Shown here piece by piece: positions 1 to 8,371 of a stretch of 64,000 nt of DNA (its first letter is position 1; every line of letters starts with the position of its first letter). The notes beneath the pieces were generated by a model that was not told where the DNA came from, searched no databases, and saw only the letters and a program-made list of their open reading frames with translations. The stretch covers positions 682,001-746,000 of the forward strand of contig OY970352.1 of the NCBI GenBank assembly GCA_963718105.1, given 5' to 3'. A program made the translations under genes and the position numbers. Origin of the DNA: DASYKT01 sp963718105. GTDB lineage: Bacteria; Acidobacteriota; Blastocatellia; Pyrinomonadales; Pyrinomonadaceae.

Positions 1-436
1 TTCGGTAGGATATGCCGGGAATGTTCGACCAGTCAGGATTTGTTTTCAGGTTTTCTCTAAGCACATCCCGGAAAGTTAGTTCACCTTCTCCGTGAACTAA
101 AATATCTACGTAAGGATGCTGTAAAAAAAAATCTTCGATCACATCGGGAATATGCGGCCCCCCCGCCACGATCAATGTTTCGGGCCATTTTTCCTTTATT
201 AAACGAGCGACTTTCATATGTTTGCGGAAATTCCATACATAACAGGAAAAACCCGTAACGTCCGGTTTTTCCATTTTCATTAAAATATTTTCGGATGTAT
301 CGGGCAAGAAAATCGGTTCCTGGAACAAATAATTCTTAGAAATAACAGGGTCTTTTTCGGCCGAAGCCCTCAGTAGTCCATAAATATATGGCAAAAAAGG
401 AACCTGATTCAACGAAACGATATAAATATTCGCCAT
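1..436 (-). CDS. Cobalamin-binding radical SAM protein, N-terminal part (cut by window edge)
   Basis: First 145 codons of a gene whose 3' part lies outside the window. The ATG at 436-434 follows GAGG about 11 nt upstream. What is visible is a B12-binding Rossmann-type domain of the kind that precedes class B radical SAM cores: a first strand MANIYIVSLNQVP, then TGFSCYVWN, the turn VAGGPHIPD (about 89-98) and a HGEGE box (115-119). The CxxxCxxC cluster motif would follow beyond position 1. It sits 58 nt downstream of the crotonase gene on the same strand and is read as the last visible member of the operon. In thienamycin clusters three such proteins (ThnK, ThnL, ThnP) do methylation and sulfur chemistry; which one this fragment matches cannot be told. 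Confidence 0.8.
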   Translation of the reverse strand, partial: MANIYIVSLNQVPFLPYIYGLLRASAEKDPVISKNYLFQEPIFLPDTSENILMKMEKPDVTGFSCYVWNFRKHMKVARLIKEKWPETLIVAGGPHIPDVIEDFFLQHPYVDILVHGEGELTFRDVLRENLKTNPDWSNIPGISYR

Positions 437-494
437 GCTATTGAAACCTCTGAGAATTCTGTTACCGGATCGGCCGGTATGACGATCACACTAT

Positions 495-1268
495 TTATCT
501 GCGTTGACCCGAAAGAAAAGCCTCCATAGCCTGCCGCGGTTCATTTGTATTAAATGCGACCATATGGGCATAAGAAGCATGCACAGATAATGCTTCTTGT
601 TCTTGCAGCATCAAAAGACGAAGTCTTTCTTTCGTTAACCGAAAGGCCAGTGCCGGCTTGTTTGCCAACTGTTCGGCTAATGCCAAAGCTTTCGGCAGCA
701 AGTCTTCTGTGGTCGTTAATTCGTTGATAATGCCCCAATCTAAAGCTTTTTCGGCCGAGACTTTGCAATTAGTCAGAACCATTTCCGCGGTCCGGGCCCG
801 GCCGATAATGTCCCATAATGTCCACACGCCTAAGATGCACGGGATGGCATCGTCAAGCTCGGGCATAGCGAAATAAGCATCATTCGAGCCTACGCGAAGG
901 TCACAAAGCAGAGCCGTTTGTAATCCGGCCCCCACGCAACAACCACCGATAGCCGCGATAATCGGACGGGGATACGAAAGAACCGCTCGATACAAAGACA
1001 TATGTTCTTCGATCCATGCAGTTATCTGGTTCGGAGTAAAATCTTTTGCCTCCGACAGGTCCTGTCCGGAACTGAAAGATGATTCGGAGCTGGCGAGAAT
1101 GATTGCGCGAATCTCTTGATTTGCGGCAAATGTATTAATTAAATCAGTGAGATCGAGCCTTGTTTCCCGAGTCAATGCATTTCGGCGGTCAGGCCTGGCA
1201 ATCCTGCAAATTGCGATCGAATTTTCGGTTACTTCCACCTCGATCGATTTTTTTTGAACTTGTATCAT
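495..1268 (-). CDS. Crotonase-family protein resembling carboxymethylproline synthase (CarB/ThnE type)
   Basis: Crotonase of 257 residues. Oxyanion-hole segments are SSGQDLSEA (66-74) and GGCCVGAGLQ (108-117); acidic residues are Glu137 in MPEL and Glu in AEMVLTN. Generic crotonases are hydratases or isomerases. However, Trp85 in TAWIEEHMSLYRAVL, Gly113/Ala114, Gln117, Glu137 and a C-terminal His230 line up with residues recalled as Trp79, Gly107/Met108, Gln111, Glu131 and His229 of CarB, the enzyme that condenses malonyl-CoA with pyrroline-5-carboxylate to carboxymethylproline. The pattern MPEL then IxC is shared too. It starts 15 nt after the radical SAM gene, behind GGAAGGAA, so is cotranscribed. 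The family is certain; the CMP-synthase assignment is an inference strengthened by the beta-lactam-synthetase-like neighbour. The alternative is an ordinary enoyl-CoA hydratase/isomerase. Confidence 0.9.
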   Translation of the reverse strand: MIQVQKKSIEVEVTENSIAICRIARPDRRNALTRETRLDLTDLINTFAANQEIRAIILASSESSFSSGQDLSEAKDFTPNQITAWIEEHMSLYRAVLSYPRPIIAAIGGCCVGAGLQTALLCDLRVGSNDAYFAMPELDDAIPCILGVWTLWDIIGRARTAEMVLTNCKVSAEKALDWGIINELTTTEDLLPKALALAEQLANKPALAFRLTKERLRLLMLQEQEALSVHASYAHMVAFNTNEPRQAMEAFLSGQRR

Positions 1269-1283
1269 AAATATAATTCCTTC

Positions 1284-2693
1284 CTAGTTAACGGTGTTAT
1301 AAGATCTGCTCCAAGATATTTGATGTAAGTCGGAACTATCTCTTATTGCATTGACCATTTTGCTGAACGCGTCTTCATTTGAGAAATAGAACATTCCCGG
1401 GTTTTTTTCTGCTGTGTTTTTATCAGTGTTTCCATTGATAAGGGCTGTCATCGAGAGCAGATCGGAGAAACAGGAATAGAATTTGTCCAAAGGCAATTTA
1501 GTCGGAAATAAAGTATGGTAACAATCAAAAAGGTCAGGGTTATCGGAAAGCAAGAGGTGTCGGCTTTCTTCATAAAGTTGGGTTCCCGGCAAAGGGGTCA
1601 AGACGGCAAAGCTGGGTAGATCGACCCTTAGATCGGCCACGGTTTGAGCCAATTTTGCAAAATCATCTTCGGAATATTCCGGCCGAACAATAAAATTTGC
1701 TCTTACTTTTATGTTCAGGCGATGAAACAATTCGATGGCCCGGGCTGTTTGTTCGGCAGAAGTTCCTTTGTTATAGCCCCTCAATTCTTCGTCACTAGTG
1801 GATTCGGCGCCGACCATGACCGAGTGGAGCCCGGCTTCAGCCCAGCGCTCAAGGACTTCAGGGTGCCTGAGCGCCGTATCGGTACGCAAATACATATGAA
1901 ACTTTTTATTGATTTTGGACTCAATTATCGCGTCGGCAAGTAAACTCATTCGCTGGGGTTGAATAAAAGCTTCATCATCGACCACATAAACGTTATTTAC
2001 GTAGATATCTTCAAGTTCGGACAGGATGTGCGGAATCGTTTTAGTCAGATATCGCTGGTCGGTCAAGCGCCACAGGATACAAAATGAACATTTGAACGGA
2101 CAGCCGGAAGAAAACCTTATTAATGCAGTAGGCCGGTAAATCGAATGAAAATATTTCTCACGGTTGTGTTTCAGCAGCGAGCGATCGGGCTTTGCTAAAT
2201 GATCTAAAGAGGCGGGGACCGAGTGTTTTTTCAGAGATGAAGGAGAGAATTTTTTGTAAGGAATGGCCCCCTGGATCTCGGGAGAGGCTTCACCGCGCTC
2301 AAAGGCTTCAACTAACATTTTTAGCGTATCTCCACCTTCTCCCGTAATAACGAAATCCACCGGAAATCCATCAAGCCAATCGGCAGAAACTGTGGGATGA
2401 TGACCGCCGACTACGATCTTCGCCTCGGGCCACAGTTTTCTTGCTTCGCGCGCTGTATTTCGCGCCGCCCAAACGGCCGTGGTGAAAGGTATCGAGATAC
2501 CGACCAGATCGAAGACAGATTCTTTGTCCGCCAGGGAAGACAACGGCGGATCGAGCCTTTGATCATAAATAACAACATCGTGATTTGCTCGCAGCGAGCC
2601 GGCTAGATATTCCAACGGAAGCGGTTCACAGCAACTTAAAGCGTCACTTAAAATGGCGCGGTCGTTTTGGACCCAAATTAATAAAACACGCAT
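1284..2693 (-). CDS. Cobalamin-binding radical SAM protein
   Basis: 470 residues from the ATG at 2693, chosen because AGGAG lies 8 nt upstream; a longer reading from a TTG at 2717 would overlap the upstream gene and has no such site. Domain order: N-terminal B12-binding domain (strand MRVLLIWVQ, then LVGISIPFT, VVGGHHPTV, and TGEGGD near residue 120), then a radical SAM core with CPFKCSFC giving CxxxCxxC at about Cys198, Cys202 and Cys205. Such class B enzymes bind methylcobalamin and a 4Fe-4S cluster and often methylate unreactive carbons. In carbapenem clusters they build the C6 side chain or act in sulfur attachment. It lies between the beta-lactam-synthetase-like and crotonase genes in the operon. 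The substrate is unknown. Confidence 0.88.
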   Translation of the reverse strand: MRVLLIWVQNDRAILSDALSCCEPLPLEYLAGSLRANHDVVIYDQRLDPPLSSLADKESVFDLVGISIPFTTAVWAARNTAREARKLWPEAKIVVGGHHPTVSADWLDGFPVDFVITGEGGDTLKMLVEAFERGEASPEIQGAIPYKKFSPSSLKKHSVPASLDHLAKPDRSLLKHNREKYFHSIYRPTALIRFSSGCPFKCSFCILWRLTDQRYLTKTIPHILSELEDIYVNNVYVVDDEAFIQPQRMSLLADAIIESKINKKFHMYLRTDTALRHPEVLERWAEAGLHSVMVGAESTSDEELRGYNKGTSAEQTARAIELFHRLNIKVRANFIVRPEYSEDDFAKLAQTVADLRVDLPSFAVLTPLPGTQLYEESRHLLLSDNPDLFDCYHTLFPTKLPLDKFYSCFSDLLSMTALINGNTDKNTAEKNPGMFYFSNEDAFSKMVNAIRDSSDLHQISWSRSYNTVN

Positions 2694-2707
2694 ATCTATA
2701 ACTCCTA

Positions 2708-4048
2708 TTAACCGCAACTCGGAACAGTTTGCACAGATTTGGAGAGCAAAACTTCCTCGGCTAGCTGCTGAAGTTTTTGAGCCTGTTCGCTCAAAACAGA
2801 TTTGCCTAAAATATTTGTAAACATCCGATGCATCGCGGTTCCTTCATGAACTCCAACTTTTGGCCGCCAGGCGATCTTTTTAGGTAAATATTTCTCCGCA
2901 GCACTTCTAAGTACGTATTTTTCAATCTTCGAATAAACTTTAAGACTGGCTTTAATATCCAAACCGGCTTCTAACATATGCCTGGAAAAGTATGGGTAAC
3001 GAACTTTAACTTTATAACGTTCAGCCAATGAAGGGCTTAATTCATTGGTCGGATGCGTAAAAATAAGCTGCTCGCAAATTTTATTTTCGAGCCATTTTTC
3101 AGGGGCGGTTACGTCCAATACGCCGGCAAAAAGCAAATCCGCTCCATATCCGGTCAGAAAGACGCGCGGTTTTACAGAAAGCTTTTTATACAAAAATGCA
3201 CTCGGAGCCGCAATTTGCAGAGTTAAAGGATCCCAGATCTCCATTTCGCGTATCAGTTCGGGCAACAGATCGATCAGGTCTGCCTCCGTCATCATAATTT
3301 CCTCATGAATGGACGAGATAAAATTTGCAGTTTCTCTGGCGGGCGCGAATTCATTACAGTAAGGCGTTCCCACGGTATAAGAAAAAACTTTCGGGGCGTA
3401 CCGGCTCGCCAGAGCTGCGATAAAAGAAGAATCCACCCCGCCGCTTAAAGTGACAGCCGCCTCGTTTAATCCATTCACCGAGCTCTGGACGGAAAGCATT
3501 AAGGCGTCTTCGACCAATTGCCGGGCTTTAGCCATATCGATCAGGGAGGGTTTTTTAGAAAGCGAGAAAAATTTTTTGCAGCTTTCTTTACACCACCCTT
3601 TTTTGGTACGGACAAAAGTCAGAATCGAACCGGGAGGGACAGAGTAGATATATCTAAAAACGGTTTTTCCCATAGGAGGCACGGGACGTTCGCCTCGCAT
3701 CGGCAAAAATGTTTTGGGCGCTGGCAACAGAGGCAATAGATTTCTCGCTTTGGAGGAAAAAATTACATCGTCGGAGGTCGAAAAACAAAAAAAGATTGGA
3801 TAAGATGCCATCTCGTCAGTACATAAAATTAACTTATCCGGATAGCAGAGAGCACTGGAAAAGCGAAAAAATGATTTCCGGCACCAACGGATAAGTGAAT
3901 CGGGACTGTCGTCTTTCGGAGGGTCAAGTTTTTCTTTCAGCGGATCGCCGGAAACAAATAAAGTTCCCTTACCTAAGTCGAATTTCATTCCTGACGCGTC
4001 GAAGGAATACGCGCCGTTATTAGTAAATCTTAAATAATCGCTATTCAT
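2708..4048 (-). CDS. Asparagine-synthetase-family protein with beta-lactam synthetase signature (CarA/ThnM type)
   Basis: 446 residues. The N-terminal glutaminase-like half has no Cys at position 2 (it is Asn), so glutamine hydrolysis is not expected. The synthetase half has the PPi loop SGGVDSS (202-208). Tyr301 in LTGYGAD, Glu336 in NELSP and Lys397 in RPKVGVHEG match Tyr348, Glu382 and Lys443 of the Streptomyces clavuligerus beta-lactam synthetase; the Tyr-to-Glu spacing is 35 residues here and 34 there. The Tyr-Glu pair is the feature that separates beta-lactam synthetases from true asparagine synthetases. The predicted reaction is ATP-dependent closure of a beta-lactam ring by adenylating a beta-amino acid. 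It lies in one operon with a CarB-like crotonase and B12 radical SAM enzymes. Residue comparison is from memory of the family; the alternative is another intramolecular amide synthase. Confidence 0.85.
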   Translation of the reverse strand: MNSDYLRFTNNGAYSFDASGMKFDLGKGTLFVSGDPLKEKLDPPKDDSPDSLIRWCRKSFFRFSSALCYPDKLILCTDEMASYPIFFCFSTSDDVIFSSKARNLLPLLPAPKTFLPMRGERPVPPMGKTVFRYIYSVPPGSILTFVRTKKGWCKESCKKFFSLSKKPSLIDMAKARQLVEDALMLSVQSSVNGLNEAAVTLSGGVDSSFIAALASRYAPKVFSYTVGTPYCNEFAPARETANFISSIHEEIMMTEADLIDLLPELIREMEIWDPLTLQIAAPSAFLYKKLSVKPRVFLTGYGADLLFAGVLDVTAPEKWLENKICEQLIFTHPTNELSPSLAERYKVKVRYPYFSRHMLEAGLDIKASLKVYSKIEKYVLRSAAEKYLPKKIAWRPKVGVHEGTAMHRMFTNILGKSVLSEQAQKLQQLAEEVLLSKSVQTVPSCG

Positions 4049-4139
4049 GTCAGTTTCTGTTATTTAATAGGCTTTGGAAATATGGTTCGTGAATCAGCTT
4101 TAATTACCTGGTTTTCAAATAATAGAAAATCAGGTTCGG

Positions 4140-5240
4140 CTAATAAACTCCTTCTATATTTCCTTCGACCGTAAATTCCGGACTATAGATATCCGAGATC
4201 CAATCCCACGGATAGGTTTCGGCCCAGGAACCAAAAGGTTTTACGCGGATCGCCCTATCTCTTTCCCAGAATCCGGGAATCAGGGAATCTTCCGTCAACC
4301 TGTATGTAACGACATTTCCCTCTTCACCGTAGTTAACTAAGCGTCCTTCATCGTCAACTATTTGCAGAACTATATAGGGCGAACTCGGAATATAGATCAC
4401 CCTGTAATCATCTTCTACTTCGGGAGGTTTTTGGTAACTAATGCCGGTGGTAGATGTTCCGTAAATTCCGACGACCGGAGCGGCGGGAAAAACCTCTGTT
4501 TTAAGCAGGAAATTGGTCTGACGTTCCATCGCCGTTCCGGCGTGTGCGATAGCCTTGATGTTACGAAAAAGACTGCTATCCAGATGTTCTCTTAACATCT
4601 CAAGCAGTCTTGAAGTGCAAAACATAACGGAAATATTTTGATAGCGAATGATCGACTCGACCTGGTCCCAGATATGTTTGATATATGTCGAATAGGCATC
4701 GGACATTCCCAGATTACCGTAGATCTTAACGATTCGCGGGTCCAGATCTATGGTGTAACAAAGCCCACCCCGATTTTCGGCGATCGATATTATTAATCTC
4801 CCGGTGGTATGCGGACCAGTCGGGCCGATAAATAACCAGTTGACTGAACGCGGAACTCCATGCAAGTCCAGAAATTCATCGGAAAACTGAAGAATCTTTT
4901 CCCAATAAAAACTGTCCCAGTTGCCGTGTTTCGGCGAGCCGGTTGTTCCGCCTGTTTGCGAGGCCCAAATAGTTCGTTGACTTTTCAGAATACTTTTCGG
5001 AATAAATTCCTCAAGAGGTTTATATCTTGTATCTTTCTCAAACTGCTGCCGCTCTTCCGCATTTTGAAAGCCTACATGAGTTTGAAAATCCTCAAAATTT
5101 TTTACGCGGCCCAGTGCATTCACATTTAATTTCCGATCCCGGGCGAGCCAATAGGCTGTGCCGGTTTCAGGGTGAAAATGAGTTCCCATGATTTTTTTTA
5201 TGTAGCTGCTGTCAACTTTGGATAAAGACTGTGACTTCAT
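4140..5240 (-). CDS. Acyl-adenylating enzyme, LuxE/PaaK-like
   Basis: 366 residues, started at the ATG at 5240 with AAGG 6 nt upstream. The adenylate-forming P-loop is SQTGGTTGSPK (94-104); VGIYGTSTTG and IGPTGPHTTGR are further nucleotide or substrate loop segments, and the C-terminal small domain is short, as in LuxE acyl-protein synthetases. LuxE activates a carboxylate with ATP and hands it to a cysteine of a reductase partner. The LuxC-like gene lies directly upstream, 13 nt away, so the pair probably works as a two-part carboxylic acid reductase giving an aldehyde. In this operon the aldehyde could be the electrophile for the CarB-like crotonase (for example a glutamate semialdehyde-like compound), but the substrate cannot be read from the sequence. 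Confidence 0.78.
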   Translation of the reverse strand: MKSQSLSKVDSSYIKKIMGTHFHPETGTAYWLARDRKLNVNALGRVKNFEDFQTHVGFQNAEERQQFEKDTRYKPLEEFIPKSILKSQRTIWASQTGGTTGSPKHGNWDSFYWEKILQFSDEFLDLHGVPRSVNWLFIGPTGPHTTGRLIISIAENRGGLCYTIDLDPRIVKIYGNLGMSDAYSTYIKHIWDQVESIIRYQNISVMFCTSRLLEMLREHLDSSLFRNIKAIAHAGTAMERQTNFLLKTEVFPAAPVVGIYGTSTTGISYQKPPEVEDDYRVIYIPSSPYIVLQIVDDEGRLVNYGEEGNVVTYRLTEDSLIPGFWERDRAIRVKPFGSWAETYPWDWISDIYSPEFTVEGNIEGVY

Positions 5241-5253
5241 GGCATACCTTGGC

Positions 5254-6690
5254 CTAATTAATTTTCGGACAAATGATCTTTTTTCTAAAAAGGAAATCTA
5301 CTAAATATCCTTCGTGCGGTTCAGACGGAGTATAGTCACGGTCGAATTGGTCTCCGTGAAAAAGTTTGTCGATTTTAGGTTCGCAGGATAGTTGCTTGAT
5401 AAGCGAATCATCTTTTCCTATTACAGAAACAATCAATGAATTACGGCATAGGGTGACAAAATTTTCCTTCTTTTCTGCGGCCACTGTTACAAAGGGAAAT
5501 GGCAGTTCGGTGCCAAATATCTTGTCATCGGCGCAAACTTGTAAAACCGTGGGACGGAGAAAAGTAATTCCATTTCTTTTCTGAAGCAGGCTCAACCCGG
5601 TAATTTTTTCCGAGATATCGATCGCTCCGCGCTCTTTAGCCTCCTCAATTTGCTGGATGATATTTTTTACGTCTGAGGGCGAGTTAAATGCAGGCAAAAT
5701 CGCTTTTGGGTGATCCAGCGGCAGAATTTTATGATCGGCTAATTTCTCAGCCAGTTTAAAAGCCGTATATTCGGGTTTTTCTTCTACCAGAATTGCGCTT
5801 AAATTAGTGCAGAGACGCCCGCAACCTCGGAGTGCCATTGCCGCGAGGCGTTCCCATAAAGAATTATCGGAGGCCGGAATATCGAGAATTATAGCTTTAC
5901 TTCGGCCGTGATGATACAGATGTAATTTACCTAAAATCTCCGAAGAAAAAGACGTAAGTTTGCCTGACCAGAGAATTTGATCGGCTAAATCAAACCAGAC
6001 AGGCGCAGAATTAAAACAAATTGAAATCGATCCTTCAGGTAATCCCGCCTTATGTAGTGACTCGCTTAACCAAAGGCAGGTAAACGGATCGGTCAAGGTC
6101 GGGCAAAGTAAAACAGGGCGCCGCAAAGCCAGGGCCATTAGCCACATTGTATTTATCGTAGGAAAATTACCCGGAACTCTGACAAACACATTACGTCCTG
6201 CAGGTGTCCAATTCCAGCGTAGGCCGCCGCCGTTTGAGAGCACATCCAAATCGCCTGATTCAACTTGTTCCGACAAAATGTCCCGCATATTGATAAGTTC
6301 TTCCGCAAGCCTTACCAGCGCTTTTTTAATACGGATCTCAGGCAAACCGGTCGATAGCGAAGTTATTTTTAAGTAATTTTTTATTTCGCTCTTTTGCGGT
6401 GATCCAGGCGAAAAGTCGGCTTTGAGGAATAAGCCGGCTTGCCTTAGTAAAGCAAACCACTCGTCTGTCGAAAAGTCCTGAAGTCGCGCGAAAGCGGCAT
6501 TTGCGTTTTTCAGTATTATTTGCTGAGACAAGCGTGAATGACGCGGGAAGCGAGCGATAGTTTCTTGTCTAATACTTTTAATCGGCCAATAAGACGCTCC
6601 GGCGGAAAATATAGAGTCTAACCCTTTCACCTTAGGTTCAGTTTGAAACGTAAAATCAAAGGCCCGTTGTAAGAGAAAATCTTTCTGCAT
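5254..6690 (-). CDS. LuxC-like acyl reductase (aldehyde dehydrogenase fold)
   Basis: 478 residues. The aldehyde dehydrogenase fold is seen from RVPGNFPTINTMW (171-183), the cofactor-side segment RPVLLCPT, HHGRSKAIILD and the active-site region RGCGRLCTN with the likely acyl-accepting Cys294; GTELPFPFVTV matches the late family segment. LuxC-type enzymes take an acyl group from LuxE or acyl-CoA onto this cysteine and reduce it with NADPH to an aldehyde. The gene begins 3 nt after the end of the upstream radical SAM gene and ends 13 nt before the LuxE-like gene, so translation is probably coupled. A plain CoA-acylating aldehyde dehydrogenase is the alternative. The adjacent LuxE partner favours LuxC. 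Confidence 0.78.
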   Translation of the reverse strand: MQKDFLLQRAFDFTFQTEPKVKGLDSIFSAGASYWPIKSIRQETIARFPRHSRLSQQIILKNANAAFARLQDFSTDEWFALLRQAGLFLKADFSPGSPQKSEIKNYLKITSLSTGLPEIRIKKALVRLAEELINMRDILSEQVESGDLDVLSNGGGLRWNWTPAGRNVFVRVPGNFPTINTMWLMALALRRPVLLCPTLTDPFTCLWLSESLHKAGLPEGSISICFNSAPVWFDLADQILWSGKLTSFSSEILGKLHLYHHGRSKAIILDIPASDNSLWERLAAMALRGCGRLCTNLSAILVEEKPEYTAFKLAEKLADHKILPLDHPKAILPAFNSPSDVKNIIQQIEEAKERGAIDISEKITGLSLLQKRNGITFLRPTVLQVCADDKIFGTELPFPFVTVAAEKKENFVTLCRNSLIVSVIGKDDSLIKQLSCEPKIDKLFHGDQFDRDYTPSEPHEGYLVDFLFRKKIICPKIN

Positions 6691-6693
6691 ATC

Positions 6694-8091
6694 TTAACTG
6701 ATGGTGGCACCACTCATCCTTTGCTGAATATCATCGGGAGCAGCAAGATGAGCGATTCGCCCATAAATACCCCGTCTGTCAGGCTGCATATCATCGTATA
6801 ACTTCAATAATTCTTCGTGTGAACAAGCCGGGCTGGAAGTTATCGGCACATGTCCGGTGTACTGGTCGGTATCCGTTTTCACAACGGTGAAATCCAAATG
6901 TTTGCTCATCGCCTGAGCGATCTCTTTATAGAAGGGAACAAAAAAACACGGAGACGAAATGTCGTGTTTTTTCGTCAACTTTTCATCCAGCCAACGCAGG
7001 GTGGAACGCATCGCTTTATCCGATTCTCCTGGGATTCCAAGGATCAGGGTGGCTTGCACTCCGATACCGTTTTGACCGAGTATAGTTAATGCTTTTTCCA
7101 TACATTCGACCTTGATGGTGCGTCTTAGCGGAATCAAGAGGTTGGGATCCAATGTTTCGACTCCAACCAATAAACGAAAACAGCCGGACTGTTTCATCAA
7201 GCGAATCAGTTTTTCATCCGCTACAATATGATCCGGACGGGCTTTTGCTTCCCATTCTATTCGAAGTCCCTGTTCTATTATCTGCTCACAAAATTCTTTC
7301 ACCCAGCGTCTGTCTTCCAAAAAGTCATCATCTTCTATCCGGATTCTGTCGATGCCATGTTCCTCGACTAGAATTCTTATTTCCAACAATGTTCGGTTTA
7401 CGCTAAAGCGTCGCTGCCCCACTCCCCATTGATGCTTTGAATAACAATAGGCGCAGACATAGGAACAGCCCCGGCTGGTGATCAAATTGCCGGCTCGTCC
7501 TCTGGAAATAGCTTTATAGCTCTGCATATCTACCAAATCTCGTGCAGGAAGCGGCAGGGAATCCAGGCATTTAATAGCGGACTGCACTGGAGTCGTTTTC
7601 AGCATTCCATCCTTATCTTTAAAACAAATTCCATTTACTTTTTCCAGATCTTTTTTTCCGCTATTTCCGTAGGTATTTACCAGGTCAGAAAAAGTAAATT
7701 CCGCTTCGCCGCTCACAGCTATCTCAGCGACATCCCGGGAAATCAGATCGTCTGCGATCGTGGCAACGCCAACGCCGCCTATAACTCGTAATGCTTTGGG
7801 AAAACGGGTTTTAACTCGATTAAGCAATCGAGCCGCGTTTTTTAGACTCGAAGTGCTGGTTTGAACTCCGACAATGTCCGGCCCGTAATCAGATAACCAT
7901 CCGAAATTCTCGTCGGCGGGATTTTGTAAGGATAAAAGTTGCTCATCGACAACACGGACATTTACCCCTTTGATATCGTGAAAATGTCCTTCCCTTATGG
8001 TCGCAGCTAAAGAAAGCAAGCCCTGATGGGGAGCCGTTATCGACTCGCCGGTATAAGCCGAACGACGAGCGCTAATAAGAAGCACTTCCAT
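6694..8091 (-). CDS. Cobalamin-binding radical SAM protein, first gene of the operon
   Basis: 465 residues; ATG at 8091 behind GGAAAG at 7 nt. The N-terminal B12-binding domain shows PDIVGVQTSTSS, VIGGVGVATIADD and VSGEAEFTF (about 127-135). The radical SAM core has CSYVCAYC giving CxxxCxxC at Cys209, Cys213 and Cys216, followed by RIRIEDDDFLED and a C-terminal TIM-barrel remainder (LLVGVETLDP, ATLILGIPGES). It resembles magnesium-protoporphyrin-cyclase-like or methyltransferase-like class B enzymes. It is the promoter-proximal gene, lying 62 nt downstream of a perfect 12-bp inverted repeat. Its role in the pathway, such as methylation or sulfur-linked chemistry as for ThnK/L/P, is inferred from context only. 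Confidence 0.87.
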   Translation of the reverse strand: MEVLLISARRSAYTGESITAPHQGLLSLAATIREGHFHDIKGVNVRVVDEQLLSLQNPADENFGWLSDYGPDIVGVQTSTSSLKNAARLLNRVKTRFPKALRVIGGVGVATIADDLISRDVAEIAVSGEAEFTFSDLVNTYGNSGKKDLEKVNGICFKDKDGMLKTTPVQSAIKCLDSLPLPARDLVDMQSYKAISRGRAGNLITSRGCSYVCAYCYSKHQWGVGQRRFSVNRTLLEIRILVEEHGIDRIRIEDDDFLEDRRWVKEFCEQIIEQGLRIEWEAKARPDHIVADEKLIRLMKQSGCFRLLVGVETLDPNLLIPLRRTIKVECMEKALTILGQNGIGVQATLILGIPGESDKAMRSTLRWLDEKLTKKHDISSPCFFVPFYKEIAQAMSKHLDFTVVKTDTDQYTGHVPITSSPACSHEELLKLYDDMQPDRRGIYGRIAHLAAPDDIQQRMSGATIS

Positions 8092-8153
8092 AATTTCTTT
8101 CCGTTTTTAGTTTTCTTACATTTGGGAAATCAATGACAGATTTTGGGGAGGAT

Positions 8154-8184
8154 AAAAGTAGTTAACGAGACATTAACTACTTTT
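8154..8184. terminator. 12-bp perfect inverted repeat with A/T flanks, probable bidirectional terminator
   Basis: AAAAGTAGTTAA (8154-8165) and its exact complement TTAACTACTTTT (8173-8184) flank a 7-nt loop. It has a T-run on both strands, so it can end transcription of the decarboxylase-like gene upstream. It lies 62 nt before the start of the beta-lactam-like operon, so an operator role is also possible. Confidence 0.6.
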
Positions 8185-8371
8185 TCTCCCAACCCCAAGA
8201 TCTTCGACTTTTACTGTTGCCACTTTGAAAACATTTAAATTTGAGCGGCGCTAAAGACAGCGCACACCTCTTAACGGTCTGTTCGTGCCGCGCAATTCAT
8301 TGATCAAGTTAGCCTAATTTTTCAGAAACTAGTTTGCCGTCATTTACGGCTAGTTACGCTGATTATTCAGG

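Noticed and set aside
2708..4048. Lasso-peptide cyclase as the identity of the asparagine-synthetase homologue
   Set aside because: No precursor, RRE or B2 protease gene is nearby, and the Tyr-Glu-Lys set with RPKVGVHEG points to beta-lactam synthetase.
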